Part shown: positions 9,814 to 20,983 of the stretch, one piece after another | Layout: each line of letters opens with the position of its first letter | Numbering within the stretch: position 1 is the first letter of the stretch | DNA from: Isoetes taiwanensis | Taxonomy: Eukaryota > Streptophyta > Lycopodiopsida > Isoetales > Isoetaceae | Reading direction: 5' to 3' | DNA: 64,000 bases | Assembly: GCA_021234155.1 (NCBI GenBank) | Contig: JAJEKV010000002.1 | Coordinates: forward strand, 37,323,107-37,387,106 | The notes under the pieces: generated by a model | What the model saw: only the letters and a program-made list of their open reading frames with translations | Told to the model about the DNA's origin: nothing | Databases searched by the model: none | Program-made: the position numbers and the translations under genes

Positions 9814-11370
9814 TGACGTTCCAGCATAACATACGGTATGAATACGTATATTATACTGACACGTCACTAGTACATGTCGACTCAGACGACATGTACACGA
9901 CGACTATAAAGGGTAGTACCCTAGGGTACGACCTTGTGAACCATTATATTGCACATGTTAAAGCAACATGTGAATATAATCCCTTTTTGCCACGTGGCAA
10001 TGACCCATTGACCAAAAGGGACCAGCCCTAAATTCGTGGGGATAAAGGGGCATAAACCCTAAAAGGGAAACCCTTTTAGTTTCAGCCCCTGAGTCTCGGA
10101 TTGGAGCAGCAGAGGATGCATTTCCGCCTGAACGGAAGCAGAGAAGTCGGATTTCCTAGGTTGCAGCTCCATCCAAGATCAGCAGACCCGAGATCAGCAG
10201 CATGGACGCTTTCAGAGGAGTGGGAGCCAGCCAAGAAGCGGGTTAGTGGTTGATTCGATAGTTAGATCCGAGTTTTCAGCCCTCATTCCATAGGATTAGT
10301 ATTCATTCTTAGCTATAGGCGACCCCTACAGCCTAAGAATGTTAGACACTAACAAAGGAACCTAACCATGTATGATTAGGTAGATTAGAATAGATGTATT
10401 ATATTATTTCAGTTCTGTTGTGATGATGTTTTGACATTCTATGCGCCACTATTGTGTATTGGGAAGGGGGGTAGAGACCCAGAGCCCAAGTAGTTGTATG
10501 ATCCTAGTTTTAGCCCATTAATTCCCACCACGCGCCTGTGCATAAGAGCCCGCCTGGCCGTGGGTGGCGGAGCTAGACCGGGCGACAAGGGAGGGCTTGT
10601 CTAATCACGGTTGATCCCGGCGCCAGAACGACGGCGGGAACGCCGTGAGCTAGGCCCTAATACCACGGCGCAGCGTGAGGGCGGGGGTATGGGCTCGACA
10701 CTAAATGGGGTGATGCATCATCTTCCAGTGAGTTCAAGTCAGATATCTGGCAAAGGCTCTCTAGCTCGCCCGTGATTAGCATGAACCTTCTGGAGGAGAG
10801 AGATCTCCTCCTGCCTCATTGGGACTGGGGAGATGCAACCCAGTAGTAGTAGCCCCTCTGGCTATTCACCCGACAGGCTACGGTCAGGCTCCAATACTTT
10901 TCAGCCTATCTGCAAAGTATGCAATGGGAGGGGCGGATGGAGTGGACTACCCAACGACCATGTTCCTATGCCCGTAAATCCATTTGCCATGAATTCAATG
11001 CATTGCTATCCGGAGACCCCAAGCCGTCAGTCTTTCCCCATGAGTCTGAGCCTGGGTAGGATTTCCCCATGTTATGTTGATGTACTGATGTGTTGTTGTA
11101 GCTACTGTGATATGGTGGACCACCCTTCGAGGTGGGTATGTTATTGTTGATTGATGTCATGTGCTCATGTTTTGTTTACGCTTCCGCAGCTAGGTCGATC
11201 CCGAGGGAGACGGGATGAATGACACGTCCATTCTTCCCCGTCGGGTTCTTGGCCACCATCAAGGGCCCGATGCTAGGTGGACGGCCTCATGTCAGCGAGC
11301 AGATGCTGGTTTGAGGGATGATCTCCAGTTTGTATATGATCGGGGCATCGTATATGAGCTGGGGCCGTCA
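9814..11370 (+). repeat. 3' LTR
   Basis: Near-copy of 879-2434, ending GGGGCCGTCA and followed by C and then the AATTGCA duplication. A TATAAAG motif at about 9905 is a plausible promoter core. Differences from the left LTR are point changes and short indels, the largest in the GC-rich middle part. Confidence 0.9.
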
Positions 11371-11371
11371 C

Positions 11372-11378
11372 AATTGCA
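11372..11378. repeat. Target-site duplication, right copy (AATTGCA)
   Basis: Matches 871-877 and closes the LTR element. Confidence 0.65.
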
Positions 11379-14354
11379 CCTAATTTTTTATGACGTAAAC
11401 GGACGCATCATCCATAGAATACACTTATATGCCTAAGTTTCAAGCACTTCTTACCTTCATACACTAGTGCATGGAAAATGCTATCTAGAAAGGTGCTATC
11501 TAAATCATCTTGCAAACTATTTGCATCTAAAAATGCCTTAAGATTATTTTGGTGCTCCCCATCACCATTTTTACCTCATGACCATTGTACATATATTTTT
11601 TCATGTAGCAACGTTGAGTATATCATGTGTATTGTAGAATGATCGAATGATCTTGTTTGGTGTTCAACACAATGAGTGGTGTAGACACCAAAATGAATGG
11701 TCTAGCGTTTTGGTGCATGGCAAGAAACAAGTAGTGAGTCCATTCAACATTTGCCTTGAGTGCTTCAATTTGGAATGTACAAAATGAATGGTACAATCAG
11801 CTTAGACCATGAAAGTTCCCAAAGTTCGTGATTGCTTTTTTTCCTAATAGTGATTTGGCTAAATATGCCCCACTATGTGCAAATTCTACATGACTAAATA
11901 TGCCCCACTCATGCAGATTGCTTAAATATTCCCACTATATGCAAATTCATGAAAGCCTGCAAAGGTTCATCATCCCCCCCCCACCCCCAAAAGGTGGGGG
12001 GGGGGGAGAAGAAAAAACCCAACTTTTATGTAAGCAAAGCATATGAATTGCCCTCTCTGTTTTCATTTCGAAGGAAAAACAATGGCCCATGTTATGTGGA
12101 TGCCAATGTTGACCCTCGAGGAATGTTAACAAAAAGACAATGTTCAATTGTGCATATATAAATAAATATTCACTTGAGTGCCTAACAATAAGTAGTGAAT
12201 ATATTGGCAGGGGATTTATTATGGCTGATGGGCGCTCTAGTGAATTCCCGGCCATCAGATACGGGAATATTCTGAGGGATATTCCCTCTAGTGCGATCCC
12301 ATCCATACACCTCAGCAGGGGATGGGGTCAAATGCTGATGTGGCCCTATTCCTAAGGGCAATTGACAGCCATTGGAAAGGATTCCAATGTGATTTGACTT
12401 CAAAATAGCAAGTCCCTATTCCAAGGCATGCTACGCACTATTGGAGGCACTAAAGCAGGACCGGATCATACTTCTAAATTAATAGACAGTCAGGTTTGTG
12501 CCAGAAGCTTCCCTGCTACAATAGCCAAGCAGCCCAACAGCAAACCCGGCTGGGAACAACATCCTCATGCCCTCAGCTGCAACTCGGCCACACAGACAAC
12601 AATTTGCCAGGCCTCAATGCCCAAGCCTTCTTCAGCACCTGCAAAGACAATGGAGAAACAAACCGGGGATTCGAACCCCCTGCGCATTGCGCAGCTCCAA
12701 GCAGCCTGCCCGCCCTTAAAGGGCAGGGGCTAATCCCATGCACATGCTCAAGCACACAGACACCAATGCATTTTCCCATCCTTTTTTTTTACTTTTATAT
12801 TTAATCATGCACACAATGAGCAAAGATCTCTGAAGCAAAGAAGAGGAATTCGTCTTCCACATATCTGTGCAAAATTGCTAATGCACAAAATGCAGAACTT
12901 AAGATTACATACTCAAATTCGGGTTACTTAGCAATGAAGAGCAAAAAGAAGCCAGGGCATCTAAATTTGGCACTGTATACCAGTGAATACAAAATAAATA
13001 AAAACAAAGGGAGTTATCTATCAAAACCTCTGGAGCACAGCCATATCAAAGACTTAAGAAATACCCTGAATGGCCCGGAATCGCCCTGAGAGGCCACCGT
13101 AGCCAAGGCTACACACCGGAATGGATCATGACCAAGAAAATGAAGCATCTCTTGCATAACAAGCAACCTATCTTCCGCTCGTCCCTTACCTTCCAGATCC
13201 GTCCAAGAATGCCTCATATGGAACTCTCTGCCCAGAACGCATCCAGACACAACCCTATGATGAAGCTGCCGGAATTGTTTTCTATAGTCCATCTGGGCCG
13301 GATTCGCCATGTAATGCAGTATCAGCTTCCTATAAAACCTTCTAAACTTGGCGCCTGCATCAAACCATGGAACGAAGCTCCTCGACCCCAGCCACGCCAC
13401 TCCAAGAATACAGGAAAGAAAAAGATTCGTTTTTGCCCTAAATCCATACTCAAAAACATACAATACAACCCTAAAACCATTGAAACCATATGTTACAAAC
13501 ATACGCTTTCATGAACTAGCAAACTATATTAATCTTTACCTTCGGTGATTCAATTCCATCAATTCTCGTCCTTCTTTAGTGGATATTAATTGTAGTATGG
13601 GCTATAAGCTATTTATTAAAACAAGAAGTATCTTATTGTCGTGGGCGTCTTCTATCTAGGCCATTAAAAGCCAACGACCACAAGCTAATAAATGAGTGAT
13701 TAAAATATAGCCTTTATATGTGATTAGCGATGGATGCCCGACGTTGCCAGCTTTAGTAATGACATGGAAAAATACTTTGTTATCTCATTGATTAAACTAG
13801 AAAAAAAAAGGATGTCTTGGGTAAAAATTTGTATGGACAACCAAGACAAAAGCAGCGGCGACGGCTGCGCACACGATGCCTGGTACTCCTCAACTCCATA
13901 CTAGGTCCAAAGCATCCATACGAGATTTACTGTGCAAGGGGTTCTCGGCCTCGAGGTTCGAATCCCCCGCCCTTGGGTCTTAATAGCGAGTTTGCTTTGT
14001 TTATCTTTCCGAATTTCTTGATTTTTGTGTTGCAGTTTTGTATGTCTACAGATTTCTTGTGTGCCCGTATGGAAATGAAACAAGTATTCTTCCTCCTTTG
14101 CAAGAAATGGCTCCTCGACTTTATAGTCTCCAAAATCTACCACGAATGTATGATATGAGTTTTGGATTGATCGATTTTGACGCCTGCGTGACCGAGGGTA
14201 ATAAGCCAGGAATTTTAAAGTGGATTTAGAGGAATTACCAAAGGATATAAAGCAGAAATAAGAGCCATATATTTTGATATAGCTGTAGAACCAATGATGT
14301 TTTACTAAGGCAAAGTTCTTTCACCATGTACATTGCAAACAAAGCAAAGGAAAG

Positions 14355-14535
14355 AATAGAATAGAATAGAATAGAATAGTTTTTTAACGTCCATGGAGAC
14401 CAATAGGTCATGGGACCCATACAATGGGCTAGTACAATCATTACTACTAGGATTAAAAAACCCCTGCCTCGAAAGGTTTTCAAGGGAAAAACCTTTGCAG
14501 TAATGATGATACTAGACAAGCAGAGATAAGAATAA
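14355..14535 (-). mobile_element. LINE-like 3' tail fragment with (TATTC)n end
   Basis: A block starting with repeated AGAATAGAATAG on the plus strand and containing GGTCATGGGACCC, GGTTTTCAAGGGAAAAACC and CAGTAATGATG is shared, diverged, with 55140-55300 and partly with 44570-44640. Read on the minus strand it ends in a TATTC-type simple repeat, as the 3' tails of some plant LINEs do. No coding part is attached. Confidence 0.45.
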
Positions 14536-15766
14536 TGTCCAAATTCCAATTCTTATATTATATCCTTATTTCTTGCTCCCTTATAATATATAAGCGATCC
14601 AAAAAGACAAACCAGATGAAAAAAACAAATCAGCATTCAAGTTTGATCTTAAAGAACAATCAAATAAAAAACATGAAAACAAACGCTGAAATAGAAACCA
14701 TAAAAATACACTTCCGCGTCACCGGAGGGCAAACCCTCGTGCGCAGCACCTTGTTTACCTTGTTATATATTCCCTCTTGCTGGCATGTGGAACCATCTGT
14801 ATGGAAATCGCCATAATCCATCAAGAACTGGCTATGAATCGACCCAAATTTCACAAAGATTAGACTAAAAGTACTACTCTTGAAATATGTTAGCCCCTTC
14901 TTAGCAATACTCAGCAATGGAAAGAAATGTAAGCACCCGACAAGAAGAATAGATTGCATCTAGTGCTACACTTTTTGGCCCAAAGTTCTAGCTATGGCTC
15001 AAAGTTCTAAGATGGATTTCGGGAGGGACTTTTAAGGTGTCATAGCTGCATAGAAAAGCTATGCAAAGAAAATCAATTGATGTTCTCCAATAAAAAGATT
15101 TCACGGGAACTTTTGAAGGGAACCTTAATGGCTAAAGATCCAATGGAAATGCTCCTAACTGTCGTTAGGGGCAATTCGTCTCTCGGGAAGAGAGGCCAAA
15201 GTTTTTCTCTCCCCTCATCGCCACATTATCTACTTTCAAAAGGTAGTTGGTATGGCCAATGGCCGTCTCCCCATAGTGGCCATGGGTCTGCAATGCCTCA
15301 AGGCCTGTTGAAAGGAGAGGCGAGCCCTGATGGAAGGTGCAAGAGCATACATGTTGAAATTGAAGAGAATCAACATTACTTATGACAATACCTTGATATT
15401 GCTTCCTCAGCAAGCTTTGGGATACGAGTGCCCTCGAACATGTTAAGACATCTCACTACTAGCTCCAGGTCAACCCCATGCTTATAAAGGATCCATAATG
15501 CAATCTCTGTACACATTTGTCACTGAAATTCACTTAATTCAGTTAGATTGATAGATTTAATTCACTTAGATGCACATCGCCTCCGAATTAAGACAGGCAG
15601 ATGAGCTCGAGAGACATGCGATGATAGACTCTGTCATGTTGCCAGCAGGGCGCCATTGAAGACGAATGTCATACACTGCAGAAATGCTCGGCATTCAGTC
15701 ACATCCGGGTATGCTATGCTAAGTTAATTCTGCCCCAATGCCACATCCCTATCCCTATCTTCGATT

Positions 15767-15790
15767 ATATCTATCTATCTATCTATCTAT
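15767..15790. repeat. (TATC)n microsatellite
   Basis: Six tandem TATC units inside the gene-poor stretch. Confidence 0.9.
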
Positions 15791-16566
15791 TGTTTAAATC
15801 TGGTCTTTTGGCAGGTGAAACACTTTTTAGATTTTTTTTTTCTCAGACTGACTTTTCTATGGTTGTGGGAGATTTTGATGCCAGAACACATTTTCGATTA
15901 GGTAAAAAGATAAAAATTAGCTGAAAATTGCCTTGTGATTTCGGGAAGGGGTTCCAGGGCATGGAGGGAAAATGGAGATTCCGCCATACTCCATGTCGGC
16001 TTCATCTCTGCATCTTAGCATGTATGATATAATTTCTTGTTGCACCAGCATTCTTTGAAGCAAAGAGCTACAATTATGTATACGTAGACCATTATACATA
16101 GACCATCCGATCTAAACCTCAATGAAAACGACCCTAAATCATGGGATCCAGCTCCTCCAAGCTTGAAATGGGAATCTAGTTTTTTGCTTTTGCTTTTGTT
16201 TCCCATAGAAGCTATGAACGAGCTCCTCCTTTGAACAAGCATGCAATCAAAGCCATGCATGTTTTAGAGCCCAGCAGCTTCGTTCCTTGAAAAATTAACT
16301 AGTAGTCGCTAGTCTGGTCTGCTGGCACCGATATGTGGGGAACAAGAGGGAAGGAGAAAACCAAAATCGAGGATGGTTGAAAGTGAATTTCTCCACCCTT
16401 TTTTTTTTTTTTTTTTTTTTCAGCCATAGATCTTTAAAATCTAACGATGTAAATTGGAATCTCCTGAGGTGGAGTGCATCGTGGATAGCCTAGAATTTGG
16501 GAAAATGTTATGGGGGGTTAGGTAAGTCTGCTAAAGAAGATAAAGGCCATAGATTGCATTAGCATG

Positions 16567-16571
16567 GAAAT
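16567..16571. repeat. Target-site duplication of the Copia element, left (GAAAT)
   Basis: GAAAT immediately precedes TGTTAG at 16572 and recurs at 20587-20591 directly after the other LTR. Five bases is the standard length for Copia. Confidence 0.92.
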
Positions 16572-17199
16572 TGTTAGAAATAGAGAATCTTATTCCAATC
16601 TATTTCAATATTGCTTGATGAATTTATGAATTACACCAAGACAATGATCATGACATAATAATTCCTAAGATAAAATATTTTCAAGAAACAATATTTCAAT
16701 AAACCTTAGGAAAACTGTAGCAAGAAGTTACTGTAGAAATGGGATTGACTCAAGTTTGACCCGAAGAGAATACAATCAAACAACTCCGAAACAGGCAGTA
16801 ATTCCTCCTTAGATTATACTCCTGGCCAGTACTATATATGAACCGGCCTCTTGAATCTTTTATAGTGCAAGTCTCGGCGGTTATGGCATCGGATCCGGCC
16901 GCCTAGCCGAGCTCCTATTCATATGGAGTTTCCCTCCATTGCATCGGGCCCCAATGGCTATACATATGGGATAATCCCAACCATTTAATGTGTATAAGCT
17001 CAACCATTGCAATATGGTATAAAGACCATCATCATATGAACCACTATAAGTTCAATGGTATGCTATTTACACTGTACTGCAAATTAGGTCTAGCCAATCT
17101 CTGTACAATCTCCTGTATAACTTATGTACACTGTATATACAACTTCAATGAATCATTTTTGTCTACAGAATATGTGATGACTCAAACCTAATTTCAACA
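16572..17199 (-). repeat. Copia 3' LTR
   Basis: It runs from TGTTAGAAATAG to TTTCAACA. On the minus strand it is preceded by the purine tract GATGAAGGAGGAA (rc of 17200-17212), which identifies it as the downstream LTR. Confidence 0.92.
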
Positions 17200-17293
17200 T
17201 TCCTCCTTCATCACACTATTCTGTAACCTGCATGTCAACCTTAAATTGTTTAAACTTAACTTCAGGAAGAGCTTTCGTGAAGACATCTGCAAT

Positions 17294-17806
17294 CTATTTT
17301 GCTGTGTTAATGTACATCATCTCAATATACTGTTTGCTGGCCAAATCTCGAATAAAGTGAATGTTTAATTCAATGTGCTTTGTTCCATCATGGTGAACTG
17401 GATTTTTCACAATTGCAATGCAGCTCTGGCTGTCAGTGAAAATTTGAGTTGGACCTGTTTGTTTGCAATTTAATTCTTCTAGCAATCTCCTCAACCAGCA
17501 AATCTCTTTGGCAACTAATGATGAGGCTGGGTACTCAGCTTCTGCTGAAGACATGGCAATTGCATTCTGCTTTTTGCTTTTCCAATTAATGGCACCTCCA
17601 CCTAAGAATACAACAAAACCAGATGTGGATTTCCTGTTTGACAAGTCCCCTCCCCAATCAGCATCACTATATGCACATAACTGGAGGTTATCTGAATTGA
17701 ACGTTATTCCATGTGTTTTTGTACCCTTAAGATACTTTAAAACCCTTTTACCTGCAATCCAGTGATCTTTGGTCGGATTATGACATCTCCTGTTTTGCTT
17801 TGTCAT
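17294..17806 (-). pseudogene. Copia RNase H domain (pol C terminus)
   Basis: The minus-strand frame reads as the end of a Copia polyprotein: YLKGTKTHGI, then YSDADWGGDLSNRKSTSGF with the first catalytic Asp, NWKSKKQNAIAMSSAEAEY with the catalytic Glu, and TDSQSCIAI with another Asp. The stop falls close to the polypurine tract, as usual in this superfamily. The reverse transcriptase that should precede it is absent. The first two-thirds of this frame is repeated at 19601-19957. Confidence 0.9.
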
Positions 17807-18247
17807 CTAATTTCTGCCTCAATTCCTTTGGAACATGTACATATGCTAAACAACCATATGCTTTGAAAAAATCATAGTCTATGCTAGCATTATTACTTGG
17901 CCATAACAAATCAGGTATGTTACCTTTAATGCTTGATGAAGGCAATTTGTTTTGGATCATGATTGCAGCCTTTAGAGCTTCCTCCCACAGAAAGGTAAGC
18001 CACTCCTCTTGATCATGGATCTTACAGCATCCATAATGCTTCTGTTTTTCCTCTCAGCTACTCCATTTTGTTGTGGGGTGTACCTGCAAGTTAGTTGCCT
18101 TCTAATGCCATGAGTAATGCAAAAAAGTCTGAATTTGGCTGATAAATATTCACCTCCCCTGTCAGACCTAATGCACTTCAACTTTCTTCCTGTCTCCCTT
18201 TCCATTTCATGCACATATTGTTTGAAAGCATTTAATGCTTGAGACTT
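17778..18247 (-). pseudogene. Copia integrase, C-terminal part (shifted frame)
   Basis: Minus-strand 17972-18214 encodes IRSDRGGEYLSAKF, the second catalytic Asp region, and YTPQQNGVAERKNRSIMD with the catalytic Glu. Then 17778-17960 continues with the GCLAYVHVPKE segment typical of Copia integrases. The parts lie in different frames from each other and from the upstream gag-protease frame, so the polyprotein is broken at least twice here. Confidence 0.88.
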
Positions 18248-19596
18248 TCATTCTAAACAATAAACCTTGCATTTTCTGCTGAAATCATCAATGAAGGATA
18301 TGAAATATCTTTTATTTGTTCTTCCTCTCACATTTAAAGGGCCACATAAGTCGGTATGTACCAGCTCAAGTACATCCTTTGCCCTAGTTTTTGAATGTTT
18401 AAATGGCAGCCTATTTGTTTTCCCAAGAATGCACCCCTCACACTTGAAATTGTCAGATTTAATATCTTTGCATTTTAGCCATCCCTTCTTGGCTAAGTAT
18501 TTCAGATTGTTGCAATGTGTGTGGGCCAACCTGTCATGCCAGAGTTCAAATTCTGGAGAAATTAATGCATTAATGCCATCATATCCTGAAGCTTCCATTT
18601 GGAAAAGATTGCCAAAACGTTTTGCATGAAACTTTAATATATTTCCAAGAAAGATGTTACAACCTTTAGAGTCAAAATTGACTTTGTAGCCTAAGTCAAC
18701 TAGCTGGCTTACAGAAATTAGATTCTTAATGATTGTAGGAACACACAACACATTCTCAATGTCTACTATGTTCCCATCAAGATCTATGAGCTGCAAAAGA
18801 CCCCTCCCTTCAATTTCTTGAGTGTCTCCATTTCCAACTTGAATTCTTCTAGAGTGTGAAGTTGAGACATTTTTTAGTAAATCAGTAGATTGGACTACTG
18901 ATCTTTCAGCTCCACTATCAACTACAAGAGTTTCAGATTTGTTAGCAAGCTGAGTTTTCTCAACAACATTAAAAGCAAGGCTTACCTCATCTTCATCATC
19001 AACATCAGATTGTTCCTTTTCTTCTTGCTCCCTAGTTACAAAAGTACCAGTTGGCTTTCTGCCACGACCCCTTCCTGAATTTATTTTTCCTCCTCTACTT
19101 GCAGACCCTTTATTTTTGTTTCTGCCATAATCTTTTGGAGTTGGACATTTGGCTGCCACATGTCCCTTTCCACCACATGTATAACAATTGAATTCTCTTT
19201 TGTTCTTTGGACACTCATTTTTAAAATGACCAGGCTCATTGCAATTGTAACATGTTGGTTGCCCCTTTTTTCCAGCAAAGAGGATTTCAGAAGTTTCCTC
19301 TCCTTCTCTCATTATTTTCTTCTGCTCATACTCAGTTCTCAAGGTATTCTCAGCTTCTTCCCTTGTTTTACTCATGTTTCTTATGAACAAAGACAAGTTT
19401 TCATTGTCACTTACTGCCCTAGAAATTTGTAAGACCTGACTTCTCTCAGAGATATTCACTCCTGCCCCAGCCAAGTCAGCAACAATATTATCAAATGTGT
19501 TGAAAAACTCTGATACATCCCCCTCTTCCTTTAACTTAAGATTTCTTAACTCATTTTCAAGAAGATCAATCTGAGAGGATGTTTTTTCTAATCATC
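18248..19596 (-). pseudogene. Copia gag, protease and integrase N-terminal part
   Basis: One long minus-strand frame. After a helical capsid-like segment come two zinc knuckles, CYNCNEPGHFKNEC and CYTCGGKGHVAAKC, then the aspartic protease motif VVDSGAERSV. The integrase zinc finger follows (HDRLAHTHCNNL, later CEGCILGK), and then the start of the DDE core (HTDLCGPL, FIDDFSRK). The frame stays open upstream of 19474 to about 19596, where it meets the duplicated RNase H piece. The true gag start is therefore missing and the protein cannot be made normally. Confidence 0.9.
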
Positions 19597-19600
19597 AATG

Positions 19601-19957
19601 AGTTGGACCTGTTTGTTTGCAATTTAATTCTTCTAGCAATCTCCTCAACCAGCAAATCTCTTTGGCAACTAATGATGAGGCTGTGTACTCAGCTTCTGCT
19701 GAAGACATGGCAATTGCATTCTGCTTTTTGCTTTTCCAATTAATGGCATCTCCACCTAAGAATACAACAAAACCAGATGTGGATTTCCTGTTTGACAAGT
19801 CCCCTCCCCAATCAGCATCACTATATGCACATAACTGGAGGTTATCTGAATTGACGTTATTCCATGTGTTTTTGTACCCTTAAGATACTTTAAAGCCCTT
19901 TTACCTGCAATCCAGTGATCTTTGGTCGGATTATGACATCTCCTGTTTTGCTTTGAT
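19601..19957 (-). repeat. Duplicated RNase H fragment in front of gag
   Basis: This stretch matches 17449-17799 almost base for base, including CCTGTTTTGCTTTG at one edge and GAGTTGGACCTG at the other. It sits between the primer-binding site and gag, where leader and gag start should be. Small indels disrupt its frame. Copying during reverse transcription (template switch) would explain it. Confidence 0.92.
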
Positions 19958-19962
19958 ACCAA
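19950..19962 (-). promoter_or_regulatory. Copia primer-binding site
   Basis: On the minus strand TTGGTATCAAAGC follows the end of the 5' LTR directly. It matches initiator-Met tRNA complementarity (TGGTATCAGAGC) with one change. Confidence 0.85.
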
Positions 19963-20586
19963 TGTTAGAAATAGAGAAATTCCAATCTATTTCAATATTG
20001 CTTGATGAATTTATGAATTACACCAAGACAATGATCATGACATAATAATTCCTAAGATAAAGTATTTTCAAGAAACAATATTTCAATAAACCTTAGGAAA
20101 ACTGTAGCAAGAAGTTACTGTAGAAATGGGATTGACTCAAGTTTGACCCGAAGAGAATACAATCAAACAACTCCGAAACAGGCAGTAATTCCTCCTTAGA
20201 TTATACTCCTGGCCAGTACTATATATGAACCGGCCTCTTGAATCTTTTATAGTGCAAGTCTCAGCGGTTATGGCATCGGATCCGGCCGCCTAGCCGAGCT
20301 CCTATTCATATGGAATTTCCCTCCATTGCATCGGGCCCCAATGGCTATACATATGGGATAATCCCAACCATTTAATGTGTATAAGCTCAACCATTGCAAT
20401 ATGGTATAAAGACCATCATCATATGAACCACTATAAGTTCAATGGTATGCTATTTACACTGTACTGCAAATTAGGTCTAGCCAATCTCTGTACAATCTCC
20501 TGTATAACTTATGTACACTGTATATACAACTTCAATGAATCATTTTTGTCTACAGAATATGTGATGACTCAAACCTAATTTCAACA
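19963..20586 (-). repeat. Copia 5' LTR
   Basis: Near-identical to 16572-17199. The differences noted include a few-base deletion next to AGAGAA and single substitutions such as CTCGGCGG against CTCAGCGG. Confidence 0.92.
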
Positions 20587-20591
20587 GAAAT
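20587..20591. repeat. Target-site duplication of the Copia element, right (GAAAT)
   Basis: Matches 16567-16571. Confidence 0.92.
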
Positions 20592-20809
20592 ATGAGACAA
20601 GGCTTGGAGATGTCTTAATGTCTTATGTCATTTGGCAATTTGTAAGGTAACAATCTCACCCCTTATCTTAGGAATGTGGACAAAAAACTATATTTCCAGC
20701 TACCCACATTAGTGCAGACACATAGGCAAGCATTGAATATTATGGTGCAGAAACTATTTAATAAATTGATAAGATCTCATTTCTCGAAGAATATCTATTT
20801 TTTGAACCG

Positions 20810-20983
20810 AAACTTATTAGATAAAAGTAGGTCAACTAGTCACCTTTAGAGGATGGGCTTTCGAGTTTGCAATTTACTTGTTGAAGCTCTGCAAACCCAA
20901 AACTTGTTAGATAAGACTAGGTGAACTAGTCACCTCTAGAGCATGAGCTTTTGCGTTTGCAATTTACTTGTTGAAGCTCTGCT
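20810..20983. repeat. Tandem duplication, period about 90 bp
   Basis: Two copies share CAACTAGTCACC/GAACTAGTCACC and GTTTGCAATTTACTTG, with scattered differences. Non-coding. Confidence 0.85.

Larger units (their letters stand above)
878..11371 (+). mobile_element. LTR retrotransposon without pol (LARD-like), carrying a histone H3-like gene
   Basis: The element has two near-identical LTRs (879-2434 and 9814-11370), an initiator-Met-type primer-binding site after the left LTR, a purine-rich tract just before the right LTR, and matching seven-base flanks. No reverse transcriptase, integrase, protease or RNase H motif is readable on either strand of the 7.4 kb interior, so it fits the large retrotransposon derivative (LARD) class that depends on enzymes from elsewhere. 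The interior holds five nested palindromes and a histone-fold gene, which is not a normal retroelement cargo. The LTRs differ by scattered substitutions and small indels, so the insertion is not brand new. The pol-less call is from reading; a degraded pol could be missed. Confidence 0.88.
11379..16566. other. Gene-poor region between the two LTR elements
   Basis: I see no gene that I can name. Minus-strand 13014-13502 is the longest open frame (up to 162 residues) but matches nothing I recognise. A C/G homopolymer pair at 11974-12006 would fold on itself. Reverse and forward GGTTCGAATCCCC-like boxes occur at about 12671-12684 (minus) and 13953-13965 (plus); they could be relics of tRNA-derived sequences. 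A poly-T tract lies at 16399-16420. Confidence 0.4.
16572..20586 (-). mobile_element. Ty1/Copia retrotransposon, internally rearranged, minus strand
   Basis: The LTRs at 16572-17199 and 19963-20586 are nearly identical, begin TGTTAG, end CAACA and are flanked by GAAAT. On the minus strand the order is 5' LTR, primer-binding site, an RNase H fragment, gag with two CCHC knuckles, protease, integrase, then RNase H again and the 3' LTR. Reverse transcriptase is missing: integrase text ends near 17778 and RNase H begins near 17806. With about 4 kb total and no RT the copy cannot act alone. The close LTR match and clean target duplication indicate a fairly recent insertion of an already rearranged copy. 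Confidence 0.93.

Noticed and set aside
11960-12010. C-run and G-run pair as a regulatory hairpin
   Set aside because: Homopolymer runs pair trivially; nothing else supports a function.
12640-12700. GGGATTCGAACCCC box suggesting a minus-strand tRNA gene or SINE
   Set aside because: No cloverleaf can be drawn and no clear A box lies at the right distance.
13014-13502. 162-residue minus-strand open frame
   Set aside because: No motif or family resemblance, no splice or promoter signals; the opposite strand is also open. Left as unassigned.
13920-13980. GGTTCGAATCCCCC box suggesting a plus-strand tRNA
   Set aside because: The 5' half does not pair and no anticodon arm is visible; at most a relic.
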